A stretch of 64,000 bases of DNA from CAWJTN01 sp963845895 (GCA_963845895.1 CAWJTN010000001.1:682001-746000), one strand, 5' to 3'; counted from the stretch's first letter, positions 50,299-58,850 are shown. Notes: a model not told the origin generated them from the letters alone. Made by a program: numbers and translations.

Positions 50299-51030
50299 AT
50301 GAACGTAAAAGATAAAGTAGCAATTGTGACAGGTGCTTCATCAGGAATAGGGCTGGCAACAGCTAGGTTGTTACATAAAAAAGGGGCAAAGGTTGTCTTG
50401 GCTGCCAGATCTAAAGAAAAACTTCATGATTTGGCAAAAGAACTGAAAGGATCTCTTGTTGTCCCGACAGACATGACAAAAGTTAGTCAAGTTAAGAAAC
50501 TGATCAAAGAGGCTGTTAAACATTTTGGCAGAGTCGATATTCTAGTTAATAATGCCGGCAGAGGTTATGATAGTCTAGTTGAGTCAATCGAACTTAAAAA
50601 ATTTCAGTATAATTTTGAACTAAATCTGCTTGGTCCATTGGTTGCTATGCAAGGAGTTATTCCTTTGATGAGAAAACAGGGCGGGGGAGCGATCGTGAAT
50701 ATAAGTTCGGGCTTAGCCTTGATGCTTATTCCATCGACGAGTCCCTACACTGCGTTGAAACGGGGGTTGGTCAGTTTAAGTTTAATTGCAAGGGAAGAGC
50801 TTAAGAAAGATAAGATTTCTGTCAGCGTAGTTTATCCGTACATTACTACTACAGAGTTTGAGAAAAATACATTGCGGAGTGGAAAAAGTTTTTTTGAGGA
50901 AGACAATCAAGATCTATCAAATTTACCCCCAGCGGATCCTCCTGAATTGATCGCTGAAAAAATCTTTGAAGCTATAATAACAGGAAAGGCTGAGCTCTTT
51001 GCACATGATTGGATAAAAAAGATGAAATAA
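50299..51030 (+). CDS. Short-chain dehydrogenase/reductase
   Basis: A 243-residue NAD(P)-dependent oxidoreductase. Cofactor motif TGASSGIGLATA (about 12-23), NNAG (about 86-89), the catalytic Ser in NISSG and the YxxxK in SPYTALKRG are all present. Arg in position after the second strand (AARSKEKL) suggests NADPH. Substrate unknown. Confidence 0.93.
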   Translation: MNVKDKVAIVTGASSGIGLATARLLHKKGAKVVLAARSKEKLHDLAKELKGSLVVPTDMTKVSQVKKLIKEAVKHFGRVDILVNNAGRGYDSLVESIELKKFQYNFELNLLGPLVAMQGVIPLMRKQGGGAIVNISSGLALMLIPSTSPYTALKRGLVSLSLIAREELKKDKISVSVVYPYITTTEFEKNTLRSGKSFFEEDNQDLSNLPPADPPELIAEKIFEAIITGKAELFAHDWIKKMK

Positions 51031-51049
51031 ATTCAAGGTAATTTTACTC

Positions 51050-51079
51050 TTGACAAAGTGTACATTTATTATGTACAAT
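51050..51079 (+). promoter_or_regulatory. Promoter and palindromic operator of the toxin-antitoxin operon
   Basis: TTGACA (51050-51055) and TACAAT (51074-51079) flank the palindrome TGTACAT (51059-51065) / ATGTACA (51071-51077), which would block RNA polymerase when bound by the antitoxin. Confidence 0.65.
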
Positions 51080-51087
51080 ATAAATGT

Positions 51088-51336
51088 ATGAATGTAATAA
51101 CTACTACTGTTTTAAGAAACAATTTGGCAGATACTTTAAAAGAAATAGATGAAAAAAAAGACTATCTTTTAGTGGCAAAAAAGGGGAAAATAACCTCCGC
51201 AATAGTAAATATAGATCTTTTTGAAGACCTTATTGCTTTGACAAATAAAAAATATGTTCAAAGTATAAAAAAAGCCAGGGAAGAGTACAAAAAAGGAGAC
51301 TTTTTTACCCAAGAGGAAACCTTCGGTGAACTATAA
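51088..51336 (+). CDS. Phd/YefM- or RelB-like antitoxin
   Basis: An 82-residue protein; TTVLRNNLADTLKEIDEKKD and LLVAKKGKITSAIVNIDLFE match the DNA-binding part of Phd/YefM antitoxins, with a charged C-terminal tail to wrap the toxin. The stop overlaps the toxin start. ATG 51088 follows an operator-bearing promoter. Confidence 0.8.
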   Translation: MNVITTTVLRNNLADTLKEIDEKKDYLLVAKKGKITSAIVNIDLFEDLIALTNKKYVQSIKKAREEYKKGDFFTQEETFGEL

Positions 51337-51587
51337 TGAAATACAAAATTCTCTACACCAGGAGTGCTTTTGAAGACATCCAGAAGCTCGATGGAGTCAC
51401 GAAAAAAAGATTAAAGAAAAAAATAGATAGATTTCTTCAGAATCCATTTTCATTTACAAAAAGGTTAATCAATTCAAGCATAGGATCGTACCGATGGAGA
51501 GTCGGGAATTATAGAATTGTTTTTGATAACGAAGCTGATAAAATAATAATTCTTAGGGTAGGTCATAGAAGAGAAATTTATAAATAA
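51336..51587 (+). CDS. RelE/ParE-family toxin
   Basis: An 83-residue RelE-fold protein: YTRSAFEDIQKLDGVTKKRL at the start and SYRWRVGNYRIVFDN plus ILRVGHRREIYK at the end, with the Arg/His residues common in ribosome-dependent mRNA interferases. Overlaps the antitoxin by one base. Confidence 0.88.
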   Translation: MKYKILYTRSAFEDIQKLDGVTKKRLKKKIDRFLQNPFSFTKRLINSSIGSYRWRVGNYRIVFDNEADKIIILRVGHRREIYK

Positions 51588-51588
51588 T

Positions 51589-52233
51589 ATGTTAAAATAT
51601 TTAATTCCAACTGTTATTATTGCAGTTTTATTGATTGGTGTTATTTATTTTTCAAATAAAAGTTATAATAAACAGACCACCCAATCAGAATCTATTACAG
51701 AGTCTGTTCCGACGGAAACGATGCAACCTACCCCGAAAATGACTATAGATGTAAACAAAATTTATCAAGCGGTTTTAACCACAACAGATGGAGATATAAC
51801 AGTTGAGCTTAACGTAAAAGAAACTCCGATAACTGTAAATAATTTTGTTGTTTTGGCTAATAAAAACTTCTACAACAACACAATTTTTCACCGAGTGATT
51901 AAGGGATTCATGATCCAAGGTGGGGATCCGAAAGGCGATGGGACCGGAGGCCCAGGTTATACTTTTGCCGATGAAAAATTTTCCGGAGACTATACGAGAG
52001 GAACCGTTGCCATGGCAAATTCCGGACCAAACACCAACGGCAGCCAATTTTTCATAATGCAAAAAGATAACAACCTACCTCATAATTATGTTATCTTCGG
52101 AAAAGTTATTGATGGAATGGATGTGATTGATAAGATTGACGAGGCTCCAGTTGTTGCAGATTCAAACTCCGGCGAACTTTCAAAACCTGTCAATCCTATA
52201 AAAGTCCTCTCCGTAAAGATTATCGAAAAATAA
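51589..52233 (+). CDS. Membrane-anchored cyclophilin-type peptidyl-prolyl isomerase
   Basis: A 214-residue protein with an N-terminal anchor (about 5-21) and a cyclophilin domain (about 60-214): NFVVLANKNFYNNTIFHRVI, GFMIQGGDPKGDGTGGPGY, MANSGPNTNGSQFFI with the catalytic-site residues. It probably assists folding of secreted proteins at the outer face. It begins 1 bp after the toxin gene, but functional linkage is unlikely. Confidence 0.94.
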   Translation: MLKYLIPTVIIAVLLIGVIYFSNKSYNKQTTQSESITESVPTETMQPTPKMTIDVNKIYQAVLTTTDGDITVELNVKETPITVNNFVVLANKNFYNNTIFHRVIKGFMIQGGDPKGDGTGGPGYTFADEKFSGDYTRGTVAMANSGPNTNGSQFFIMQKDNNLPHNYVIFGKVIDGMDVIDKIDEAPVVADSNSGELSKPVNPIKVLSVKIIEK

Positions 52234-52274
52234 ATTTTCAGCAGATTTTCAGCAAATCATAGTATTTTTATTTA

Positions 52275-52715
52275 ATGAAAAGAATTTTATTATCATTTTC
52301 TGTGATACTGCTGTTTATTTTTTACAGCCTGCAACAGAGAAATGAGTCGGATCAAGCAGCTGTTATATCACCTAAGCAAAATGTAGAAACCAGTGGGATT
52401 TCACCTCCATCTACAGCTCCTCAAACCAGCGGACAATATAAAGACGGTCAATACACAGGAGATGCGGTTGACGTTTTTTATGGGAATGTTCAGGTAAAAG
52501 CTATAATTCAAAACGGAAAAATCACAGACGTACAGTTTCTTCAATCACCAAATGACAGGCAAACATCAATAATGATTAATTCCCAAGCTATGCCTCTTTT
52601 GACTCAAGAGGCTATACAAGCACAAAGTGCAAACGTTGATATTATTTCCGGAGCTACAGACTCCAGCAAAGGTTTTATACAATCTTTGGGCTCTGCTTTA
52701 AACCAAGCGAAATAG
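52275..52715 (+). CDS. FMN-binding domain protein, extracytoplasmic
   Basis: A 146-residue exported or anchored protein with one FMN_bind domain (about 55-145). DIISGATDSS contains the flavinylation motif, with Thr128 as the probable attachment site. The adjacent ApbE transferase is the enzyme that attaches FMN. An N-terminal hydrophobic helix (about 3-18) targets it to the membrane. Confidence 0.88.
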   Translation: MKRILLSFSVILLFIFYSLQQRNESDQAAVISPKQNVETSGISPPSTAPQTSGQYKDGQYTGDAVDVFYGNVQVKAIIQNGKITDVQFLQSPNDRQTSIMINSQAMPLLTQEAIQAQSANVDIISGATDSSKGFIQSLGSALNQAK

Positions 52716-52757
52716 TTAATTAGTTATTAGTGTTTTAGTTGTTAGTTTAAGAAAGAT

Positions 52758-53501
52758 ATGAGGGAGACAAGAATATTGATGGATATGCCGATCTCGGTTG
52801 AAATAATTGACTCAAAAAGTAGAGAAGAAGATTTCGAAAAGGTCTTCAACTATTTTAAATATATTGACGATAAGTTCAGCACCTTTAAAAAAGAAAGCGA
52901 GATCTCAAAGATCAATCAGGGAAAACTCGAAAAAGATAGATATAGCGAAGACATGAAAACTGTTTTACTCCTTTGTGAGGAAACAAAAAAAGAGACAAAC
53001 GGCTATTTTAACATAGAAAAAAACGGGCTTCTTGATCCATCGGGATTAGTTAAGGGATTGTCTATTTTTAGAGCTACAAAAATGCTAAAAGATCTGGGAT
53101 TTAAAAATTTTTATATTGAAGCGGGAGGAGATATACAGGCGGAAGGGAAAAATAGCGAGGGAAAAAAATGGACGATTGGAATTCGTAATCCATTTAATAG
53201 AGATGAAGTAGTCAAAGTAATAGCAGTCAGCGGCAAAGGAGTTGCGACGTCCGGTACGTATTTCAGAGGTCAGCATATTTACAACCCAATAACCGGCCAG
53301 AAGGTCACAGATATAGTCAGCTTGACAGTGATCGGCCCAGATGTTTACGAGGCAGACAGATTTGCTACAGCTGCTTTTGCTATGGGAAAAAAGGGAATTG
53401 AGTTTATCGAAAAGCTGGTGGGGTTTGAAGGATATATGATTGACAACAAAGGAATGGCAACTTTTACAAGTGGGTTTAAAAATTTTGTTATAAGTAATTA
53501 A
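52758..53501 (+). CDS. apbE: ApbE-like FAD:protein FMN transferase
   Basis: A 247-residue ApbE: MDMPISVEII at the start, DPSGLVKGLSI, the GGDIQAEG motif, ATSGTYFRGQHIYNP and the metal-binding ADRFATAAFAMG region. It transfers FMN from FAD to Thr of the SGAT motif in the neighbouring protein. It is shorter than usual (about 330) and has no signal peptide, so it probably acts in the cytoplasm or is exported otherwise. A heptanucleotide-like repeat (TTAGTTATTAG) precedes it. Confidence 0.92.
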   Translation: MRETRILMDMPISVEIIDSKSREEDFEKVFNYFKYIDDKFSTFKKESEISKINQGKLEKDRYSEDMKTVLLLCEETKKETNGYFNIEKNGLLDPSGLVKGLSIFRATKMLKDLGFKNFYIEAGGDIQAEGKNSEGKKWTIGIRNPFNRDEVVKVIAVSGKGVATSGTYFRGQHIYNPITGQKVTDIVSLTVIGPDVYEADRFATAAFAMGKKGIEFIEKLVGFEGYMIDNKGMATFTSGFKNFVISN

Positions 53502-53512
53502 AATTTTGTTAG

Positions 53513-53718
53513 GTGGCGAGAAGAAAGGGATCCCGTTCAGGGTGAACCCGTTCAGGGTGAACCCGACAGCGCGCATGAAGGGAAATCTCGATACCGTTTT
53601 TCGAGCTTTTTATGCTTGAGTGCGTCTTTTTTGTTACCTGCCAATGCGAAAAAGTTGGGTGACATAGCACGAACGATTTCGCGCAAGTGGCCGAACAAAA
53701 AATCCGCACTCTTCGCAT
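53513..53718 (+). repeat. Composite repeat: family C half with family A half
   Basis: AGGTGGC...GGGATCCCG, two tandem copies of GTTCAGGGTGAACCC (53534-53563), CCGACAGCGCGC, then GATACCGTTTTTCGAGC (53590 on) as the left part of a family A unit that is degenerate afterwards. The family C part is in inverted orientation to that at 55990-56165; the two flank the 53731-55971 genes. Confidence 0.65.
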
Positions 53719-53730
53719 ATTAATTTATTT

Positions 53731-55248
53731 ATGTTAAATCTAGTTGATAGCTTTCTAAATAGAATTACGATGTACAGGTTAGTCTTATATTATTTAATTG
53801 TTCTTATTGCTGGGGCGGCAGTTTTAAGCTTTTTTGGAATTTTACAGTATAACCCTTGGTCAATTATTTTGACTACCTTTGTTCTCTTAACTTTTTCTTT
53901 AATAACCAATAAAATCTTCTCTGAAGTTTTTGCAGCAACAACTAATTTGGAGTCGACATATATTACTGCACTGATCCTAGCTCTTATAATAAATCCGATC
54001 AAATCTTTTCATGATCTTCCATTTCTATTTTGGGCTGCAATTTTAGCCATTTCCTCTAAGTATATTTTGGCAATAAGAAATAAGCATATCTTTAACCCCG
54101 TTGCAGTTTCTGTCGTTTTAACTTCCTTTGGTATCGGTCAGTCTGCCAGCTGGTGGGTGGGAAACGTCCCAATGTTACCATTGGTATTTTTAGGCGGTTT
54201 ACTTATCATAAGAAAAACTCAAAAAGACGATATGATTTTCAGCTTTGTTTTAACTGCTTTTCTAGCTACAATTGGTTTTAGCATCTTAAAAGGAACAGAC
54301 TTGTTTTCAATTGCAGATAAACTTTTTTTGCACTCGTCTCTATTTTTCTTTGCTTTTGTTATGCTTACAGAGCCTTTGACAACTCCTCCGACAAAAATCT
54401 TGCAGATTATTTACGGTGCTTTGGTTGGATTTCTATTTGTTCCCGACATTCACTTAAGCACTATTTATTCAACTCCCGAGTTGGCTTTGATTGTGGGTAA
54501 TGTGTTTTCTTATCTGGTAAGTCCTAAAGAGAAGTTGGTTCTAAAACTTAAAGAAAAAATTCAGATTGCAAAAGATACATTTGATTTTGTTTTCCCCTTA
54601 AACAAAAGACTTTCTTTCATTCCTGGTCAATATATGGAGTGGACCATTGAGCAAAATAAGACGGACAGTAGAGGAAATAGGCGATATTTTACGCTGGCAT
54701 CATCTCCTACCGAAGATAATATCAGGATAGGAGTTAAATTTGAGCAACCTGGCAGCAGTTTTAAAAAAACAATGCTTGAGATGGATGGACATGATCAAAT
54801 AGTAGTCTCACAACTTGCAGGCGATTTCACATTGCCCAAAGATCAAGGCAAGTATGTTTTTATAGCTGGGGGGATAGGAATTACTCCTTATCGCAGCATG
54901 ATTAAATATCTAATTGATACTAGACAAAAAAAAGATATCATCCTGCTTTATACAAATCGGAAGAAAGAGGAGATAGTTTACAAAGATATTTTTGATCAGG
55001 TACAAAAGGAGTTGGGTATAAAAGTAATCTATGCGTTGACCGATCTAGAATCAATTCCTGCCGATTGGCAGGGAAGGAAGGGAAGAATTGATAGAAATTT
55101 AATAGAAGAGGAAATTCCTGATTATAAAGAAAGGATTTTTTATATCTCCGGTTCTTTGGGGTTGATTACAGGCTTTAAGCAAACATTAAAAAACATGGGC
55201 GTAGCGGAAGGTCAGATCAAAACCGATTTTTTCCCAGGATTTGTTTAA
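53731..55248 (+). CDS. NqrB/RnfD-like membrane domain fused to flavin/NAD(P) reductase
   Basis: A 505-residue fusion. The N-terminal 265 residues have about nine to ten membrane helices of the NqrB/RnfD type (MLTEPLTTPPTKI is the typical loop, RNKHIFNPVAVSVV earlier). The C-terminal part (about 270-505) is a ferredoxin-NADP+ reductase-like module: FAD site PGQYMEWTI and YFTLASSP, and NAD site GGIGITPYRSMI. With the FMN-binding protein and ApbE upstream it may form a compact electron-transfer chain from NAD(P)H across the membrane. The electron acceptor is unknown. Confidence 0.87.
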   Translation: MLNLVDSFLNRITMYRLVLYYLIVLIAGAAVLSFFGILQYNPWSIILTTFVLLTFSLITNKIFSEVFAATTNLESTYITALILALIINPIKSFHDLPFLFWAAILAISSKYILAIRNKHIFNPVAVSVVLTSFGIGQSASWWVGNVPMLPLVFLGGLLIIRKTQKDDMIFSFVLTAFLATIGFSILKGTDLFSIADKLFLHSSLFFFAFVMLTEPLTTPPTKILQIIYGALVGFLFVPDIHLSTIYSTPELALIVGNVFSYLVSPKEKLVLKLKEKIQIAKDTFDFVFPLNKRLSFIPGQYMEWTIEQNKTDSRGNRRYFTLASSPTEDNIRIGVKFEQPGSSFKKTMLEMDGHDQIVVSQLAGDFTLPKDQGKYVFIAGGIGITPYRSMIKYLIDTRQKKDIILLYTNRKKEEIVYKDIFDQVQKELGIKVIYALTDLESIPADWQGRKGRIDRNLIEEEIPDYKERIFYISGSLGLITGFKQTLKNMGVAEGQIKTDFFPGFV

Positions 55249-55293
55249 TCTTTTCAGGTATTTTTCAGGAGAAATTGATTATATAATGTGCAC

Positions 55294-55971
55294 ATGAGAA
55301 TAATAGTTGTAGAGGATGAACATAGGATTGCAAATTCGATCAAGAAAGGCCTTGAACAGGAGGGTTTTGCTGTTGATGTTGTCTATGATGGTGAGGAAGG
55401 CTATGATATGGCGTCAACTGAAGATTATGATGTGATTATCCTTGATCTACTTCTACCTAAGATGGATGGACTTGATGTCTGTAAAAATCTTAGAAAGGAA
55501 AACATTCATACACCAATACTTATGCTTACGGCTAAAGGTCAGATTCAGGACAGGGTTAAAGGTTTGGATAGCGGTGCAGATGATTATTTGATTAAGCCAT
55601 TTGCTTTTGAAGAGCTTTTAGCGAGAGTTAGAGCGTTGATTCGAAGACCAAGAGCTAGTATTGGAGATGTCTTAAAAGTTGCAGATTTGACACTTAATAC
55701 GGTAAGTTATGAGGTCAAAAGAGGAGAAAAGAATTTGAGATTATCTCAAAAAGAATTTTCTCTTCTTGAATATCTTATGCGTCATGCCAATATAGTTTTA
55801 ACAAAAGATCAAATAATAGCGCACGTTTGGGACTATAATTCAGACATTTTGCCGAATACTGTTGAAGCCTTTATTGGTTATTTGAGAAATAAAATTGATA
55901 GAAGTTTTCCAAATAAAAAGTCGCTAATCCAAACGGTGAGAGGGTTTGGGTATAAGATAAGCGGAAATTAA
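55294..55971 (+). CDS. OmpR-family response regulator
   Basis: A 225-residue regulator from ATG 55294 (GTG 55288 in frame). Receiver domain with the phosphoacceptor in VIILDLLLPKMDG and the conserved Lys in DYLIKPF; winged-helix output domain (ELLARVRALIRR linker, then YLRNKIDR and VRGFGYKI). TATAAT (55282-55287) is immediately upstream. Partner kinase 216 bp downstream. Confidence 0.95.
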   Translation: MRIIVVEDEHRIANSIKKGLEQEGFAVDVVYDGEEGYDMASTEDYDVIILDLLLPKMDGLDVCKNLRKENIHTPILMLTAKGQIQDRVKGLDSGADDYLIKPFAFEELLARVRALIRRPRASIGDVLKVADLTLNTVSYEVKRGEKNLRLSQKEFSLLEYLMRHANIVLTKDQIIAHVWDYNSDILPNTVEAFIGYLRNKIDRSFPNKKSLIQTVRGFGYKISGN

Positions 55972-55989
55972 AAGTTTATAATCTGATTT

Positions 55990-56165
55990 TCTATCAGATT
56001 CTGTCAGAAGATTCTCTCCCGCCAGTGCTCTTCAGGAAAGTGCAGATGCCTTTTTCGAGCTTTTAAGGAGCCCGAATAGGGGGTGTTCCTATTAAGCGAG
56101 AAAAACGGTATCAAACTTTCCCTTCATGCGCGCTGTCGGGATCCCTTACTCTTCTGCCACCTGAT
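55990..56165 (-). repeat. Family C repeat interrupted by family A copy 8
   Basis: TCCCGCCAGTGCTC at one end and GCGCGCTGTCGGGATCCC with TGCCACCTG at the other match family C (uninterrupted in tkt). A family A unit (56045-56112) lies between the halves. It separates the response regulator from its kinase. Confidence 0.75.
56045..56112 (-). repeat. Family A repeat, copy 8, nested in family C
   Basis: 68 bp, nearly identical to copy 1 (9656-9723) on the opposite strand, with GGCATC instead of GGTATC at one end and the same GAAAG/CTTTC flanks. The identity suggests recent spread or conversion. Confidence 0.85.
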
Positions 56166-56186
56166 AGAAAATAATTATTAAATAAG

Positions 56187-57191
56187 ATGTTCCAATCGGC
56201 CAGATTAAAATTAACTCTTTGGTATGTGATAATCACGATGGTTGTCAGTATGATCTTTAGTATCGTACTATTTTCTATAGTCCATCAGGAAATCGGGAGG
56301 AGTTTTAGACGAAGAGAGTTCCGGATAGGACAATATTTTGATTATACAAATCCCCCTCCACAACCTCCTACCCTGAATGACAATCAGATTGAAGCTGCAG
56401 AAAATAGAATTAAGATTGAGTTGATCTATGCTAACTTAGTTATCTTAGGTTTATCAGCCCTGGCAGGCTACTTTTTGGCCGGTCGAACTTTAAGACCGAT
56501 AAAAGAAATGGTCGATGAACAGAACCGATTTGTAGCCGATGCCTCCCATGAAATTAGAACTCCTTTAACTGCAATGAAAACAGCGATCGAGGTGAATTTG
56601 AGGGATAAAAATATGACAGTTGAGGAAGCAAGATCTGTGCTCAAAAGCAATTTGTCAGATGTTGATAGTTTAAAAAAGCTATCTGATAATTTACTGGCAC
56701 TTTCACACTTTGTAAATAACGGTTCAAATCCAAAGATGGAAAAAGTTTCTCTAAAAGAGGTGCTAAGTTCTTCAATGGAGAAAATTAAGTATTTAGCCAA
56801 GAAAAAAAATATTGTGATAAAGAGATCACTTGACGACTCAAACATTTTAGGAGACAAAGAAAAACTAATCCAACTCTTTGTTATTTTTCTTGACAATGCA
56901 GTTAAGTACAGCTTGGTAAACGGCAAGATTATGGTTTCTTCTCAAAAAAAGGACAAAAACGTAACTGTGAGTATAGAAGATCAGGGCGTTGGGATAGATA
57001 AAAAAGATCTACCATACATTTTTAAGAGTTTCTTTAGGGGAGATAAGTCTCGCTCTAAAGATTTTGCCGATGGATATGGTTTGGGGTTATCAATAGCTAA
57101 AAAACTGATTGTGATGCACAATGGAGCGGTTTCGGTCAAAAGCGCTCCAAATAAAGGAACAAAGTTCACTATCTCTTTTCCTTCAGCTTGA
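56187..57191 (+). CDS. Sensor histidine kinase
   Basis: A 334-residue kinase with two membrane helices (about 10-32 and 80-97) around a short periplasmic loop, the phosphorylated His in FVADASHEIRTPLTAMK (about 118-134), and the ATPase domain with N box FLDNAVKYS, G1 DQGVGI and G2 GYGLGLSIAKK. No clear HAMP domain. Partner of the OmpR-type regulator. Confidence 0.95.
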   Translation: MFQSARLKLTLWYVIITMVVSMIFSIVLFSIVHQEIGRSFRRREFRIGQYFDYTNPPPQPPTLNDNQIEAAENRIKIELIYANLVILGLSALAGYFLAGRTLRPIKEMVDEQNRFVADASHEIRTPLTAMKTAIEVNLRDKNMTVEEARSVLKSNLSDVDSLKKLSDNLLALSHFVNNGSNPKMEKVSLKEVLSSSMEKIKYLAKKKNIVIKRSLDDSNILGDKEKLIQLFVIFLDNAVKYSLVNGKIMVSSQKKDKNVTVSIEDQGVGIDKKDLPYIFKSFFRGDKSRSKDFADGYGLGLSIAKKLIVMHNGAVSVKSAPNKGTKFTISFPSA

Positions 57192-57206
57192 TATACATGG
57201 TTGTAG

Positions 57207-58850
57207 CTACCAAATCGGTACCCAGAACTCTTCCATGACAATTAGCTGAAGAAAAAGAAGCGTTAGAATTAGCAAAAATTGATTTTTGTTTAAATGCAGT
57301 TTATTTGTTACAAAGTCAGAGACAAATAAAACGGGAACAAACATCATAGGTTGCCAGATCCTTCCGACTTCGCCTCTACTTACTCCTGAAATTATAAGTA
57401 TTAAAAAAGTTAGCCAAAAAGTGAAGAGAACCCTATTGTTAATTTGATATAAATTGATATGTTTATTAATTATTTTGATAATGTTTTCGATACCGTTTTT
57501 TTCGCTCAATGGGACCCCACCGCGATTTTTTTTCGCGGTCCCCCCTGAAAAACTCAAAAAATGTATCTTCAAACTCATTAATAGAAATAAAACAGAGGTT
57601 GGGATACCTAAATAAAGAAAGAAGTCATAGGGATTAAAAATCAGCCATGGAAGATATTCTCTGGCAATCTGGTTTCTGATAATGGCAGGAATAGAGGCGA
57701 GAAAGTTAAAACCGAAAAGATAGAAAACTATAAAAACGATCAGGATTCCAAAAGTAAATCCTAGGGCTTTAAGGATTGTTTCTTTATTTTTTTTAAGAAA
57801 GAAAGTAAGAATGGTAAATATAGTTAGGCCTAGAAGGATTGGAAGGATGGAGAGGGAAAAAAATAAACCAACCCCAAAAATCATACCAGAAAACAAAATC
57901 CTAAATCCTAAATCCGAATTTCTAAACAAATTTAAATTTTTCAAATAAGAAGGCTCAAAACGTTTAATATTTTTGTCATTTGAATTTTGAAATTGTTTAG
58001 GATTTTGATATTCGAGTTTCGAATTTTTTGTTGAAATTAAAAGTATTAGGCTTATCATTGGGAAGATTGCATAGATGGGGTCGAAGAGTAGGGCAAAGAA
58101 GCTAAAACTGGGTATTAAAGCGTATAGAAAAGTTCCTCGGAACGCAGCAATAGAATTTCCTTTAGAAAATTTTTTGATCAAAAAATAAAAAGGGACAATG
58201 ACCAGACTTGTCAGAAAGTGTATAAAAAAAGCAAGAAAAAGGTTGGCAGCTTTTTGTCCAATAGTTAATGATTCCCATAAGTTTTTTGCATCACGTACCC
58301 TAAGGGTGTGTAGGCTCGAAAAAAGATTTGTTTGTCTCGAAATCCATTCAAAGACGTTGATAATTCCTCTAATAAATATAACCGAGCCCGGAGAATGATC
58401 TCTAGCGTGTTGATCAAGATGAGTGGCAATTTGAGGAAACGTATGAAGGAATTGAGGCGTATTATTTATTTTAACTGCAGTTGAAAAGTAGCCGTTAATA
58501 CCAGGATCAACCAGTCTTCTAAATAAAATCTTTATGCCAAATCGGCTGAAGTAAACCAGGCTTAGTTGAAAGAAGAACGTTAGGATAACCAGCGTTATAA
58601 GATGTTTCCACTCCAGTTTTAGATTCATTTTTTTACTTTTTTCTATCTTTAAATAGAGGATTGAGATTAATAAAAAGACCAAAGTTGGTGCCCAGACTTT
58701 ATTTACCGTATTTACAAAATAGTAAGGCCAGCGAGAGGGGACGAGATGATCGATTGGTCCGCGAAGATAAGGGGTAACGTTAAAAGCAATTGCAGCTAAA
58801 AATATTATCGTAAAAATAGAGATAAATAAAATTAATCTGCCCGATTTCAT
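57207..58850 (-). CDS. Polytopic membrane protein, possibly GT-C-type glycosyltransferase
   Basis: A 547-residue protein with about 10-12 membrane helices and a large extracytoplasmic loop after helix 3 (about 105-175; HARDHSPGSVIF). This topology fits lipid-carrier-dependent mannosyltransferases (GT39/GT-C), but no diagnostic motif is certain. It contains two repeat-derived inserts in frame: family F (NPKQFQNSNDKN...LFRNSDLGFRI, 57896-58028) and family A (FSGGTAKKNRGGVPLSEK, 57489-57567). Confidence 0.65.
   Translation of the reverse strand: MKSGRLILFISIFTIIFLAAIAFNVTPYLRGPIDHLVPSRWPYYFVNTVNKVWAPTLVFLLISILYLKIEKSKKMNLKLEWKHLITLVILTFFFQLSLVYFSRFGIKILFRRLVDPGINGYFSTAVKINNTPQFLHTFPQIATHLDQHARDHSPGSVIFIRGIINVFEWISRQTNLFSSLHTLRVRDAKNLWESLTIGQKAANLFLAFFIHFLTSLVIVPFYFLIKKFSKGNSIAAFRGTFLYALIPSFSFFALLFDPIYAIFPMISLILLISTKNSKLEYQNPKQFQNSNDKNIKRFEPSYLKNLNLFRNSDLGFRILFSGMIFGVGLFFSLSILPILLGLTIFTILTFFLKKNKETILKALGFTFGILIVFIVFYLFGFNFLASIPAIIRNQIAREYLPWLIFNPYDFFLYLGIPTSVLFLLMSLKIHFLSFSGGTAKKNRGGVPLSEKNGIENIIKIINKHINLYQINNRVLFTFWLTFLILIISGVSRGEVGRIWQPMMFVPVLFVSDFVTNKLHLNKNQFLLILTLLFLQLIVMEEFWVPIW
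57489..57567 (+). repeat. Family A repeat, copy 6, in-frame in the 57207 gene
   Basis: GATACCGTTTTTTTCGC to AAAAAATGTATC, 79 bp, with complementary flanks GTTT / AAAC. Its centre carries an extra hairpin, CCGCGA / TCGCGG around eight T. Confidence 0.8.
57896..58028 (-). repeat. Family F repeat, in-frame in the 57207 gene
   Basis: Encodes QNPKQFQNSNDKN, KRFEPSYLKN and LNLFRNSDLGFRI, very close to the rnhB copy, in the same frame. Confidence 0.75.

Noticed and set aside
53731..55971. Composite transposon carrying the reductase and regulator
   Set aside because: Inverted repeats flank the region, but no transposase or target duplication is seen and the same repeat also occurs singly in tkt.
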